Origin: Eudorina sp. 2006-703-Eu-15
Lineage: Eukaryota; Chlorophyta; Chlorophyceae; Chlamydomonadales; Volvocaceae
Reading direction: 5' to 3'
DNA: 64,000 bases
NCBI GenBank assembly: GCA_003117195.1
Contig: BDSI01000041.1
Location: 248,001 to 312,000, forward strand
Of the stretch, positions 1 through 12,106 are shown one piece after another. The number at the start of each line of letters is the position of its first letter. Positions within the stretch are counted from its first letter, which is position 1. The translations under genes and the position numbers were made by a program. Below the pieces are notes generated by a model. The model made no database searches and had not been told where the DNA came from. It saw only the letters and a program-made list of their open reading frames with translations.

Positions 1-3000
1 CGGCGGCGTTGACGCAGAAACTGTTGCCGCAGTCAGCGGCCTGCACGTGCTGCGCGTGCTGGCGCCCTCCCTGGCGCCGCAGCTGCTGCCCAGCGTTGTG
101 CCGCTGCTGCAGGACGTGGCGCGCTGGGCGCAGCACGCCGACCCACGGGTCAGGCAGGCCGCCGCCCGGTGCGTCTCCACCCTCGCGCGGTGCTGGACGG
201 CGGCGCTGATGCCGGAGCTGCTCAAGCAAGTGGTGCCGATGCTGACGGCGGCGGAGGACGGTGTACGGCTAGGGGGTGTGGAGGTGGTGGCGGCGCTGTG
301 TCTGGAGCTGGGCCCCGCGCTGGTGCCGTACGTGGTGCTGCTGCTGGTGCCGCTGCTGCGGCGGATGAGCGACCCTCACGGGGACGTGCGGGCGGCGGCG
401 AGTGGGTGCTTCGGCTCCTTGATGACGCTGCTGCCGCTGGCGCAGGTAGGCGGGCGGGGGTGGAAAGGCGGGGGGGAGGGGGCGGGCGAGGGTGGAAAGG
501 GGGGTTGGGGGCGGAGTATGAGGGGGCGGGGGGCGCAGGCACGGAGGGAGGCGGGGCGGGGTCGCGGGGCGGCGGAATAGATACGCGTTTGGCGGATCGG
601 TGGGAGCGGGCATTTGATTGCGGGGAATAGGGAGGTGCAGCTTGGTCTCGAAGGCGTTCACGTATCACGTATCCCGTGTGCTTGGATGCAGGCAGGCCTG
701 CCACCGCGTCCCAAACCTGCCTGTCGTTTTCCTTGCTGTACCACCCCCCTGTGTTTTGTACGGCGGGCCGCCCGCCGCCCTCCTGTCCACCCCCACCCAC
801 CCCCGCCAGGGCGTCCCCACCCCTCCCGGCCTGGACAGCGAGCAACTCGCTGCCGTACACCAGGACAGCGCCTTCCTGCTGCAGCTGCTGGACAACCGCA
901 ACGCGGCCGCGTACAGCCTGCCGTTCCAGCTGCCGTACACATTGCGGCCGTACCAGCAAGACGGCATCAACTGGCTCGCCTTCCTGCGGCGGTTCGGGCT
1001 GCACGGGGTGCTGGCGGACGATATGGGACTGGGGAAGACGCTGCAGGTGGGGAGGGGGCGGTGGGGAGGGGCGGTGGGGAGGGGGCGGTGGGGAGGGGGC
1101 GGTGGGGAGGGGGCGGTGGGGCCGATGGGGGAGTGGCGGCGTATGAGGGGGGTGGGTGGGTATGGGCCGGCGTGCAGGGGTGGTGGAGGGGGCGGTGGCA
1201 GCGGCTTCTGCACAAGTAAATTAACCAATCATGGCCCCGGTTACGAGCCGATGCCACGAAGGAATGAGAGCGCATCAATGGGTTCTGATGGCCGCCGCCA
1301 CCACAGGGGGGGGGACCTGTAGCGTCCTCCTAGGTCAGCGGGATCTGACCCATGGGTCGTCCACCTGACCCATGGGTCGCCCACCTGACGGTCCGTCCAC
1401 CCCTCTGGCCCCCTGGCCCCCTGACCTCAACCCCCCCCTTCCTGGCTCCCGATCCCAGGCCTCGTGCATCATGGCAGCCGCCAGTTTGGAGATGGAGGCC
1501 GCGTACGCGGCCGCCGCAGCCGTCAATGGCGGCGGCGACGCCGCCGCGGGCGCGGCCTCAGCTCCCCCGCTTCCTTGCCTGGTGGTGTGTCCCGCCACTT
1601 TGGTGGGCCACTGGGTGCATGAGGTGAAGGCCACCATAGGGCCCGCGGGGCTGCGGCCGATGCAGTACGGCGGCCAGCCGAGCGAACGCGTCGCGGCCCA
1701 GACCGCGTTCGACAAGTGAGTGCGAAGGAGGGGGCGGGCGGGCGGCGTCCGCGGTCCGGGTCTGCCGCCCTTTTCCTCCGGCACTCCCCCCGCCATGCCT
1801 GTGTGGGGGGGGGGGGTTCGTAGGGGTAGGTGCGCGGGGCATCTAGGGGGTTTTCGTCCCCCCCCCTCTCCCCCGTTCCCCTCCACCTCCTCCCCCGGGC
1901 CATTGGCACTCCGTCGACCCCGCCCCCAACTCTTGCACTCCCCCCCCACCCTCCATTACGTGCTCTGGCAGCAGCGCAGTATAAATATGTCTACCAATTT
2001 ACTGTACCCCCACCCTCCCTCCTAAACCCCTCCCCCCCTCCCGACGTCTCCCCCCCCCCCGCGTACCCCCACCCTCCCTCCTAAACCCCTCCCCCCTCCC
2101 GACGTCTCCCCCCCCCCGCGAACGCAGGTCTCTCCGCTCTGTCAGTCCTTCCTCCCCCGGCTGCCGTACAACCTCCTGGTGATGAGCTACGAGTCCCTTC
2201 GGGCCGACATCGACTGGGTGGCGGCCCGCCGGTGGCTGTACTGCGTGTTGGACGAGGGCCACGCCATCCGCAACCCGCGCAGCCGGGTCACCCAGGCGTG
2301 CAAGCGGGTGGTGGCGCAGCACAGGTGAGGCGGGCGGGGGGGGGGTAGGGAGGGGGGAGGGGGTGGAGGGAGGGGAGGAAGGGAGCGGAGGGACAGGGAG
2401 GGAGGGCAGGGCCGGCCTTGTGTGGCGAGGTGGAGGGTTTCGTTCATTTGCCACGTATTCGCAATCGTACGACGAAGAGCCGCAACCTTACGGATTGGAA
2501 GGCACTGGACGGGGAGCCGCGAGGGTACGGCATGCGATGATGCGAACGGGCAGATGGGCTGAGTGCAGGCAGGCAGGGGGTCAGGCCGGGGGGCAGTCAG
2601 CCAGGCGGGCAGGCGCGCAGGCAGGGGGTCAGGCCGGGGGGCAGTCAGCCAGGCGGGCAGGCGCGCAGGCAGGGGGTCAGGCCGGGGGGTCCTCCTTCAG
2701 GTTCGGCTGCGATCGGGTGGTTTGCCGTAACCCATCAGGGCAAGGCCGTACCGCTGGCGCGGCGCCGAGTGGGTAGAAGCGGCTGTTGCCCGCCCCCCCT
2801 TCATCCACCCCACCCCACCCCACCCCACCCCCTTCTGTTGCTGCTGCAGACTGCTGTTGAGCGGCACCCCCATCCAGAACGACGTGTTGGAGATGTGGTC
2901 GCTCTTCGACTTCCTGATGCCCGGCTTCCTGGGCCCGGAGCGGCTGTTCAGGGCCAGGTTCGGGAAGGCGCTGCAGGTGAGGGGTGGGGCGGGGCGGGGT

Positions 3001-6000
3001 GGGGTGGGGTGGGGTGGGGTGGGGTGGGGTGGGGTGGGGTGGGGTGGGGTGGGGTGGGGTGGGGTGGGGTGATGTGGTGTGGTGTGGTGTGATGTGGTGT
3101 ACGGTGGGGGCCATGGAAGCCGGTGGCCCTCGTCAAGAGGTGTCGGTGGGGGCGGCTTCATGGGGGAGTGGGTCCATGGTGGAGATGATGCCGTCCACCC
3201 CGGTTGTGGAGGGAGGGGGGGAGGGGGGAGGGGGGGAGGGGGGGAGGGGGGGAGGGGGGGAGGGGGGAGGGGGAGGGGGGAGGGGGGAGGGGGGGAGGGG
3301 GGAGGGGGGAGGGGGGAGGGGGGAGGGGGGGAGGGGGGAGGGGGGAGGGGGGAGGGGGGGAGGGGGGAAGGGGGAGGGGTCACGGGAGGGCGGCGACCGC
3401 GGAGCTGCGCTACCGCCGCCACTCTCATCCCTCCGCCTCCCCTCGGAACCTGCAGGGACCTGACACGTGTCTTTAGGAATGATACCCGCCCGCCCGCACC
3501 CTCCCCCCCTGCCCCCGCCCCCTCCCGGTGGGTCACAACACAGACTCACACGCCGCCGTTTTAACGTCGTACTCGCCCCCGTCCCTCCCTCCCTCCCTCA
3601 GGAGGCCCGCGGCAGCAAGCGGGGCAGTCGGGAGGCGGAGTCGGGTCTGCTGGCCCTTGAGCGGCTGCACCGCTCGCTGCTGCCCTTCGTGCTGCGGCGC
3701 AGCAAGGGTCAGGTGCTGTCGGACCTGCCGCCCAAGATCGTCACCGACATCTACTGCGACCTCAGCGACCTGCAGGCGCGCCTCTATGCGGACTTCCAGC
3801 AGTCCAAGGTGGGGGGGGGGGGGAGGATGGATGGATGGGGGTACGGGTGTACGGATGTGGAATGGGATGGAATGTTACATGTAGTACTGACCGTCCGGCC
3901 AGTCACCAAGTGGCCCCGCAACGGACATCCGTCAAAGGCCGCTCATCACGATCTTCCCGCACCAGTTACCATCGTAACCATTTTCACGATCTCCGCCATA
4001 TCCGTTCACCCGACCATCCTTCGAGTTTGAGGGTTCGGCACCGCCACCAATCAAGCGTGCGTATCTCGGCCCATCAACTAAGCCTCAACATCACGGATGT
4101 GGACCGGACGTGCCGTACGGTACGTCTGGCGGGCGCTTAGCATCCGCAGCGCAGGGCTATCATTGAGGGTTTCGTCGAGGTTCTGAGATCTCCCGGGTGT
4201 GTGATGTTCTTCTACTCCCGCGCCGCCCCCGCAGGCCAGCGCCGAGGCCGTCGAGGCGCTCCGCTCCGGGGACGCCCGCCGCGCCGCCGCCGCCGGCAGC
4301 GACGACACGGGCGACGGCGGCGGCGCCGTGGCGGGCGCCTCGCCGCACGTGTTCGCCTCCCTGCAGTACCTACGGAAGCTGTGCAGCCACCCCGCCATGG
4401 TCATGGACCTGGGCCTGCCGGCGCACCGAGCGGCGGCGTCGACCGTACTGCGTACGACAGACCCGACGGGCGTCGAAGCGGCGCTCAAGCGCCTCAAACA
4501 CGCGCCCAAGTTGGCGGCCCTCCGGGACTTGCTGGCGACGTGTGGCATCATCGCACCGGCGGCTGACGGCGACGACGACGCCGGCGGTGGCGGCGCCGCC
4601 GCCGCCGGCGGTGGTCCCGCCGCCGCCACCAGCGACGACGCCGGTGACGGCGAGGGCGGCGGCGGCGGCGGCGGCAGCGGTCACCGGATGCTCGTGTTCG
4701 CGCAGCATAAGGCCTTGCTGGATCTCGTGGAGCGGGACGTGCTGACACCGTACGGCGTGTCGTACCTGCGGTTGGATGGCGGCGTGGAGGCGGGCGCGCG
4801 GTTCGGCATCGTGCAGCGCTTCAACTCCGACCCCACCATCGACGTGCTGCTGCTGACGACGGGTGTGGGCGGTGTGGGGCTCAACCTGACCTCGGCGGAT
4901 ACGGTGGTCTTCCTGGAGCACGACTGGAACCCCATGAAGGACATGCAGGTACGTACGTGCCGTACGTGCCGTACGCACGACCGGAAGAGCCCTCCCTGGC
5001 CTTAGGGAAACTAGATAGATCAGCTGGAGAGAGCGGCTAAAGGGTGGGATTCGCCCGGGTGGCCCGGGCTGAGGACGCGGTGTGTTATCAAAGAGAAAAG
5101 CTGAGCCGCGAATAAGCAGACCCGTGTCCAGCAATGCAACCGACGACTGAGACCGAGACCAGAGTTACCAATATGCCAGGGCGAAATATGTCGTCCATAA
5201 GGAGTCCCAAGGTGGTGTAGGCCGTGATGCTGCAGCGCCCCGTATCGTTGTCGAGCGCCGGTGGGCGCCGGGACGCCAGCAGAAGCAGCGGCTATGACGT
5301 CGTAGGCTAATGCAGATGAAAACTCTACTAAGCTACCTACTGATCCTAAGGTGCAGCAAAAGCAAGGGCGTATGCGTCAACAGCGCGTGCAATGCCGACA
5401 GCAAGCAAGTGCCCGGCACAACCGTCCCAGCCCGTGCAGAAGGAAAAGATACTGACCTGAATGCAGAAACGGGAGCACCAAGCGAAGCAGCACCGTCAGT
5501 GGTTAGCGAAGCGAAGTCGGAGGACGCGGTGTGTGTGTGTGGAGGGGGGGGCCCTCCCGGTCGCTGCCGGGCTCTCTCTGTCCTCTGACCCCCGCCCATC
5601 ACCGCCAGGGACCCCTGCCGGCCCCTGATTTACTCCCGCCCCGCCCCACCGCGCCTCCTCGCCCCGCCCCGCCCCGCCCCCTCCACCCCCTCCACCACCC
5701 CCCGCCCCGCCCCGCCCCCTCCACCCCCGGGCTCCCCCCTCAGGCCATGGACCGGGCTCACCGACTGGGCCAGCGGCGCACCGTCAACGTGTACCGCATC
5801 CTCACCCGGGGGACCCTGGAGGAGCGGGTCCTGGGGCTGCAGCAGTTCAAGATGGACGTGGCGGCGGCGGTGGTCAACGCCGACAACGTCTCCATGGACT
5901 CCATGGACACGTCGTCACTGCTGGACGTCTTTGGCGCCGCTGGAGGAGGCGGCGGAGCCGGCGGCGGCGGAGCCGCGGCCGCCGGCGGAGCCGGCGGTTC

Positions 6001-6481
6001 GATGCTGCCGTCGGAGGTTGAGATGGCGGAGGCGGCGGCCCTGGAGGAGGCGGGGGGCGACGGAGGCAAGAAGGGGAAGCCGCCGCCGAAGAGCGGGCTG
6101 GCGGCGGCGCTGGCGGCGATGGGCGACATGTGGGACGAGTCGCAGTACAGCAAGGAGTTCAGTATGGATGCGTTCATGAGGAAGATCGGGGGCGCGGGGG
6201 GGCCGGCGGGGGCGGGGGGCGACACGGGGGGAGCGGGGGGGCGGGGGACGCGGCAGGGGCAGCAAAGGCAAAGGCCAGCAGCAGCAGCAGCAGCCACAGC
6301 AGTAGCAGCAACAGCAGTAGCAGCGACAGCGGTAGCAGCCACAGCAGTAGCAGCCACAGCAGTAGCAGCCACAGCGGTAGCAGCAACAGCAGTAGCAGCC
6401 ACAGCAGTAGCAGGCACAGCGGTAGCAGTAGAAGTAGCATACCCCCCCAGCTACGGAGCACCTACCAGCACCAAGGGCTGA
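1..6481 (+). CDS. MOT1: MOT1/BTAF1-type TBP-associated Snf2 ATPase, 5' end outside window
   Basis: Proposed exons: <1-445, 810-1046, 1459-1715, 2128-2324, 2850-2976, 3602-3808, 4235-4948 and 5744-6481 (TGA 6479-6481). The first exon encodes HEAT-like helical repeats. The ATPase follows: the Walker A exon has [10 protein letters not shown], the next has [11 protein letters not shown], then the DEGH box (LDEGHAIRN), [37 protein letters not shown] and [10 protein letters not shown] typical MOT1 tail follows ([10 protein letters not shown]). The DEGH box and the order of blocks point to MOT1/BTAF1, which uses ATP to remove TBP from DNA in the nucleus, rather than to other Snf2 proteins. The C-terminus runs on into Gly/Ala-rich and Ala-Thr-Val repeats of uncertain status. 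Most junctions agree in phase, but 1715/2128 does not: exon 3 ends in phase 2 while exon 4 needs phase 0. That suggests a one-base indel or a missed site. The intron at 4949-5743 is the longest. Confidence 0.93.
2569..2690. repeat. Minisatellite, about 50-bp unit, in MOT1 intron
   Basis: About two and a half copies of a unit containing GGCAGGGGGTCAGGCCGGGG followed by a CAGTCAGCCAGGCGGGCAGG segment lie in tandem between MOT1 exons 4 and 5. Confidence 0.85.
2990..3072. repeat. (GGGGT)n array at start of MOT1 intron
   Basis: A perfect run of GGGGT units starts about a dozen bases after the donor site at 2977. The coding (intron) strand is the G-rich one. A similar array lies in an intron at 60029-60176. 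Confidence 0.9.
3210..3380. repeat. (G)5-7A purine-rich array in MOT1 intron
   Basis: Imperfect repetition of GGGGGGA/GGGGGA on the + strand, in the same intron as the GGGGT array. It creates artefactual Gly/Arg and Pro/Ser frames. Confidence 0.88.
3999..4100 (-). mobile_element. Diverged fragment of the tRNA-derived SINE
   Basis: This stretch of a MOT1 intron aligns with the middle of the SINE at 20169-20552. Both contain a TTCACCCG block, a GAGGGTTC block, CCGCCACC, AGCGTGCG, ATCTC and CCATCAA in the same order, but with many substitutions. It is an old partial copy in the same orientation as the other copies. Confidence 0.6.
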
Positions 6482-8583
6482 TGACGACTCCATGGGCAGG
6501 GGATCGATCGCCCGAACAGGCTGGGCGGTAGAGGGGGCAGGAGGTCCCCCGGGGGCGCTAATCGGCTCTGGACATCTGTATTCTACGGCGGTGGCGGTGG
6601 TGGGGAGGGGGTGGCGGTGAAGACTGGTGTCGTACCAATCTTGGTACCCACCGGCCTTGACCTTAGCATCGGTCGAGTAGGGGCAACCTGCGGTGATAAT
6701 GCCGGTGGGGGTGGGTGGGTGGGGTGGGGGTGGCCCATGCAGAACGGTGCCGTTGCACACTGCGGTGGTCGAGAACTCGAGATCGTACCCCGGGGTAGTT
6801 GGAGTGACAGTTGGTGACAGTTGCTATGCAACCTCGCGCGCTTGGAACATGTAGGGTTTGGGGTGTAGGGTGTGCGATGAGGGGGCGGGGTGTGCCTCAG
6901 AAGGTGTGATAGGGCGGGAGGGGGAGCGGGGGCGGGGGAAGGCGGCGGGGTAGAGCTGCTCGCGGGTGCGATCCGCCCATGTGTCGGCGATGCGACCCAA
7001 CCCTCACTGGGCAGTGACGTCGCGGGTTCGAACCGCACGCCGGACGCGCGGCGGCTTCCGATTCTTCTTGCCTGGACTGCTGCGGAGATAGCAACCAGCG
7101 CGGGGCGCACACACACAGACAGACAGACACAGGGAGGAGCACCGCAAAGCCCTAGCTAGGAGGAGCCCGCTGCCCGCACTGGGGCGTCGTCCTGGCGGCG
7201 TTGTGATTATTTCTGTGGCAATGCCCAACCAATCTCAATTTGGTTGGCGTGTTTGTCGACACGGTTGGCGCGAAATGGTTGGCGTCGGAAGTTGACCAGA
7301 TGCGGTGCTCCAGGAAGGACCCCGCGGGGGCGCCGTCACGCACCAGAAATGCAGCCTGGGCTGGGCTGTGTTAGGCAGGTGCCCCGCGAGAGGGGCGGGC
7401 AGGCTTTTGGAGTGTGACGGGGCAAGACGGCGTCATCTGGGATCTGTACGACATTTGTACTGCAAAGGCTGGGTCTGACGCTGGTTCTTCGCAATTCATT
7501 TTTGTCGGGATACTCAGCAACTCCAGAATTCATGCAGGACAGGACGTGTTTTTAGAGGGGCCACCCGAGGGCCGTCTGGAGTTGTTACCGCAATGGACTT
7601 CCCCCCTGCTTATGATCACGATCATGCTGATCGGAAGCAGCGTGTACCGGAAGCTGCGTTTGATTGCGTCTCCTCTCTTCCTTGTTGCTGTCCTGAAGGA
7701 GGCACGGGGGTCAGCTTGAAGGACCCACGACCCGGGTCGGGTCGGGTCGGATAGGCCAATGGACCGGGGTCTGGATGTCAGCGGCACCCGAGCTCGAAAT
7801 CGTGTCCAAACGGTGGTTACCGGGGCGGTTACCGGTTGGCAGTTGTACGTTATCCACTCGGTCAGTTTTGTTTCCCCGCGCGCCCAACCTCCTCCAGTGG
7901 TACGTCTGCCCCTGTCGGCGGATCGAGACGGCTGACTGACACTGTCATGATTGTAACCCTAACCATGCATCACCTGAGTAGCCCAGTCCGCGCACCGCGT
8001 TTGGCCGCGTGCCGTCTGCTGGCATCAGTCACGCGCGCGTGTACGGCAAACGGTTGATCGTTGCTGGTTGTACATGCGGAGCCCTTGTAAGCGCGTCTCA
8101 GGTTGCGGTTTGTAGCATAACACCCCAACCAGAGGCACCGAGGCGTCGTGTCTCAACCGCTGCGGTTGACGGGTTGACGGCAGCCATCGAGTGTCTTGCC
8201 TACATTCGTACAAGCAATGTGCGCTGCCAGTCACCATGGCCGGGCCGTTGGACAGGCTGGCCGCCCTCACGAAGGTCAAAGAGAAAAACTCTCCGCCCAA
8301 CAAAGTTCGTCCGATGCCTGGCGGCCGGGGATTGCGGGGCCCTAGGCAAGCCACGGCTTTGACCGACGTCAAACGAGGGTACGGTGCGATGTGACATCAC
8401 GGAAACATCAGCGAGAATTACCAATCCAACTTCATGCCGCAATTCTCACATTTTTTATCATTTCGCATATTTCAAATTTTTAGCTTTCCGGTTTGTGAAC
8501 TCTTGTGCAGCTTGGGAGCTGCTTCCTGCGGTGTTGAACAGCCTCACCGCAAAAGCCCCGTTGCGCTTCAGCAGCTGTGCGGC
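6482..8583. other. Intergenic region, no gene recognised
   Basis: This lies between the MOT1 stop and the tocopherol-cyclase-like start. Short frames exist on both strands but none has a recognisable domain. A (CA)/(CAGA) microsatellite lies near 7109-7131 and GGGTC repeats near 7733-7750. TGTAA occurs at 7952 and 8085, far from the MOT1 stop, so its poly(A) site is unresolved. An AT-rich stretch around 8440-8500 immediately precedes the next gene and may be its promoter. Confidence 0.5.
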
Positions 8584-11500
8584 ATGACGCGCTTGTCCAG
8601 AACGTCTCTACTTTTCGCCATAGCGCTGCTGACCTCCTTCGGATCGCGTCACATCTGCCGCGCGGAGGGTCCCGCCCGCCTGCCCGCCGACGAGCCCCTC
8701 CTGGCCCCCGCCACTGCCTCCCCGGCAGCCACCCGGCCCCATGACCCCGCCCAGAGCACTCCACCCGAGGAGGGCCCCGAGGGAGCCGTCCGGGACCCGG
8801 CGGCGGACTGCTCCAATGTGACGAACGCCGATTACAACCCCCACACCCCCCCGGCCAGCGGGCCCCGCTCCTGGTTTGAGGGCTGGTACCTGCGGGTGAC
8901 AGACGAGGACGGCACCTCGTCGTTCGCGGCAGGGGTCGGCCATTTCCCTGGTGGGTGGGTGGTGTACGACGGACTCGACAGGATCTCGTCCATTGCCGTG
9001 GACCGCTGTACGCTCTGGCTCTGCGCCCTTTTCTTCATCGTCCCGCTGTCGGGACGGGCCCGGCTGTGTGGGGGGGGAAGGGGCGTGGGGGAGGAGCTGT
9101 GGCTTCCACCCGGGTGCAGCATGTGGGTGCAGCATTATTGCATTGTACGGCATAATACAGAAGCCCTCGTGTGGCCGGGTAGGCACGAGGATCCTCTGAG
9201 TTTGGGGCCCGACAGCACTGACGACCTGGTGGCTGAATGGCCTATAGGGACTGTCGTCCGCCTCTCCTCCACCTCCCACCTCCTCCACCTCCCATCTCCT
9301 CCACCTCCCACCTCCCACGTGGGGTTGGCCCTCCCGCACCACTGGGCGACCACTGCGACCGCTGCACCCGACGACGACGAATATTGTTTCCTGCCCTGCC
9401 CTTCCATGTCCCCTCTTCCTCCTCCTCCTCCTCCTCCTCCTCCTCCTCCTCCCCTCCTCTTCCTCTTCCTCCTCCTCCTCCTCCTCCTCCTCCCCCGCCC
9501 CCCACCTGCCCGGCCCGGCCCCTCCCTGTCCCCCTCTCCACCCGCTCTTCAGACCAGCAGCTGGACAACCCCTCCGCCGCCTGCTTCCTCCTCACGTCCA
9601 CAGCGGGCCAGCCGCCCCGCCTCTACGCCGCCAACTTCGACGCGTTGCGGGTCGACACGCCGGCGCCCGCGCCGCCCCCGGACCCCCCGGCGAACAGCGC
9701 GTACCTGAGGCGGTCCGGGGCAGAAACGTCCGCGGGCCGCGACCGCCCCCACCTCGCTGTCGATCTGCGGCGTGGGGCTGATGACGCGACGGCGGCCAGC
9801 CGGGGCGAGGGTGGCCACAGCAGCGGCAGCAACTGCAGTAGCGGCAGCAGCAGTCGCAGCGGCGGTAGTAGCAGCAGCAACAGCAGCAGCAGCAGCGGTA
9901 GAGGCCCTGTGGCAGCCGGCGGGGGCAACCCTGCAGGCGGGGCCCTACGCGGGGGGGATCCCGGGGCTGTCAGCTTCCATCTGGAGGCGGGGAGTACGGA
10001 CTCGGGCGACGACTTCTGCTCCTGGACAGTGACCCAGGGGTCGGTCGAGATCCTCGCCCGGCTGGGGGGCGCCCGCCTCCGCCTGCGCTCCGCCGCGGGG
10101 TCCTGCGCCGCCGCCGACCCATGGGGCGGTGCCTCCGCGCCCACCCCCGAGGGCTGGCTGGCTAGACTGGGCTTCCTGCTTCGCCTGCGGTACGACGTGC
10201 TGACCCTCAGCACGCCCGTACAGTACGTCCTAACTGAGCGCCGCAGCCATGATCGGCTGCAGGCGGCACATATCAGTGGCATTGACGACGACGACGACGA
10301 CGACGGGGCCAGCGGGACTGATCCGGTCCCGTTATCCGCGTTGCTGCGGCCTGCGCTGCCGTTGCCGGCGGATGCTCCAGACGCGGGGAGCCGGTCGCGG
10401 CCGCAGGCAGCCTCTGGGGTGTGGCGGTCGGGGCGGGTGCACCTGGAGAAGAACTGGGGCGCCTCCTTTCCCGACGAGTGGATCTGGGCCCAGGGGCACC
10501 GGAGGGACGCGGCGGGCCAGGTAGGGAGGGAGGGGGCGATACGGGGTCTAGGGGCTACAGGGAGATAGCCCGGACACACCCAGCCCCTTTGCGGCCGAAG
10601 TGCATGTCGGGGCAGGCGGAAATCTCCTCCGGGGGAAGGGGGACCAGTCCAGGGATGGCTTTTGCTTTCCTTTAATGGGGAGAATGGAGAAGAAGAGTGA
10701 CGCGAAAGTCGCACCCGTTTTTTCGTGCCTCCTTCGCCGTACAGGCCTCCTTCGTATTGGCGGGCGGCCTGCTGCCGCACGCCCTGGAGCCGCTCGTCCC
10801 GGCAACACGGCAGTTCGTACTGTCGTACCATCCACCGCCGCCCGGAGCGCCCTTCACCCTCGACCCCCGCGACCCCGCCCTCACCAACTCGCTCACCGTC
10901 CGGGGGTGCGACGGCGTCTTCTCCCTGGAGCTGTACAGCATCATGCATGTCGTACAGGTGGTTGCGGCCGCTGACCCTGCCACGTTCCAGGCACTCCCCT
11001 GTCCGACCGCCTCGGGATTCCGAGTGAGTGAGCACCGAGGGGGATGAGCGGGTGGGAGGGTTTGCCAATACGGTCAGGCCCTTGAAGGCTGTCCTCCCCA
11101 GTCCCCACCCTCCCCGGGAAAGAGAACATGTATGGTCTGATGGCGCAGGGGAGGAGGGGTTAAATTGAAAAAAATAAATAAAGGAGGGGGGGGAGGAGGG
11201 GTAAAGCGGGCACAGGAGCTGTCGCCGCGGCCCCTGCGCCTACTGTGCAGTGCGAGTCACATCGATCGCGGGCCTATCCTGTGGGCCCTATGGAGGCCGT
11301 CCTCCTGCTTTGACTCCTAATCAAACTCCCCTCATTGGTTAATTTGAAGTTGAGGAACTCGCGCTTTGCTTCACGAGTCGCTGTCAGCACCTTCATCCGC
11401 TCCACCTTCCCCCCGAACAGCCGCCGGTTTGGTATGTTTACTTTTTGACCCCTTTTCCCGCCCCCTCCCCCCCTCCCCAAACCCTCCCCGGCTGCTTCAG

Positions 11501-11725
11501 AATTATTCGGTGGAGTCGTTTTCGGCGCGTGTGCAGCTGCGGGTGCTGCGGCGGCCGTACCCCCTGGCCCCGCCCTCGGCCGCCTCGCTGGTGTTTGAGG
11601 ACGTCTTCCCCGGGGCGGCCATGGAGTTCGGGGGCGGCTACGTGTGCTCGGACAGCATGCCGCAGCTGCGAGGGGTGGTTGGGGTTGAGGGCATGGCGGC
11701 ATGGGCGCGGGGCGGGGTGAGGTGA
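8584..11725 (+). CDS. Secreted protein with tocopherol-cyclase-like domain
   Basis: Proposed exons 8584-8950, 9553-10520, 10745-10957 and 11501-11725 are phase-consistent and give 590 residues. ATG 8584 was chosen because it starts a classical signal peptide (MTRLSRTSLLFAIALLTSFG). Around residue 95 the motif SWFEGWYLRV resembles the N-terminal signature of the tocopherol cyclase family. Exon 2 carries VHLEKNWGASFPDEWIWAQG, which matches the conserved family block (HLEKNWG.SFP..W.W.Q). Known tocopherol cyclase (VTE1) is plastidial and closes the chromanol ring. Here the presequence looks secretory, and Ser/Gly-rich and Asp-rich inserts interrupt the domain, so this may be a paralogue with another substrate. 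The last exon is the least certain: its final part from about 11682 overlaps a dispersed repeat, and a donor-like GTGAGG lies beside the stop. Confidence 0.72.
9417..9497. repeat. (TCC)n microsatellite in intron
   Basis: TCC triplets and close variants fill part of intron 1 of the tocopherol-cyclase-like gene, ahead of the acceptor at 9552. Confidence 0.85.
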
Positions 11726-11840
11726 GGTCCTCTGTGGAAGGGGCGGTGGGGGGCCCCGCGGCTGGATCGGAGGGGGGGTCGGAGGGGAGCAGCCGCCTGG
11801 GGCCTGACGCGTAGGACGGTACGGCAGTCTGTGGGGCTGC
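11682..11840. repeat. Dispersed repeat, first copy
   Basis: The segment from GAGGGCATGGCGGCATGGGCG through ACGGCAGTCTG recurs, diverged, at about 51117-51262. Shared blocks include GGTCCTCTG, GGAAGGGGCGGTGGG, GGTCGGAGGGGAGCA and CTGACGCGTAGG. The copy here overlaps the end of the tocopherol-cyclase-like gene. Confidence 0.75.
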
Positions 11841-11992
11841 ACCTGTACTGTACCGTACTGTACCGTACGATGCTGCATCATACGGCAGTGTGGAAGCGTG
11901 AGGTGCGAGGGCGCGAGCGGTGGGTGGGTGGGCCCTGCCCTGCCCTGGTCGCAGCCGTCTCGCAGCGCGTGGCCAGATGCACTCTAGGCAGG

Positions 11993-11996
11993 GGGG

Positions 11997-12031
<35 letters not shown>

Positions 12032-12106
12032 ACAGGCAGGCAGGGGGGCAGGCAGGCAGGCAGGCAGGGGGGCAGGTGGGAGGGGGGCAGGCAGGCAGGC
12101 GGGATG
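11993..12106. repeat. (GGCA)n / GGCAGGGGGG repeat
   Basis: Tandem GGCA units are interrupted by GGGGGG and a single GACA. The long Cys/Leu/Pro and Gly/Arg/Gln frames here are repeat artefacts. Confidence 0.9.

Noticed and set aside
5915..6760. Cys/Tyr-rich minus-strand protein
   Set aside because: It is the antisense of the Ala/Thr/Val-coding 3' end of MOT1.
7010..7050. Possible tRNA gene (GGGTTCGAACC near 7024)
   Set aside because: The bases around the TTCGAAC loop do not form a T-stem, and no acceptor or anticodon arm can be drawn.
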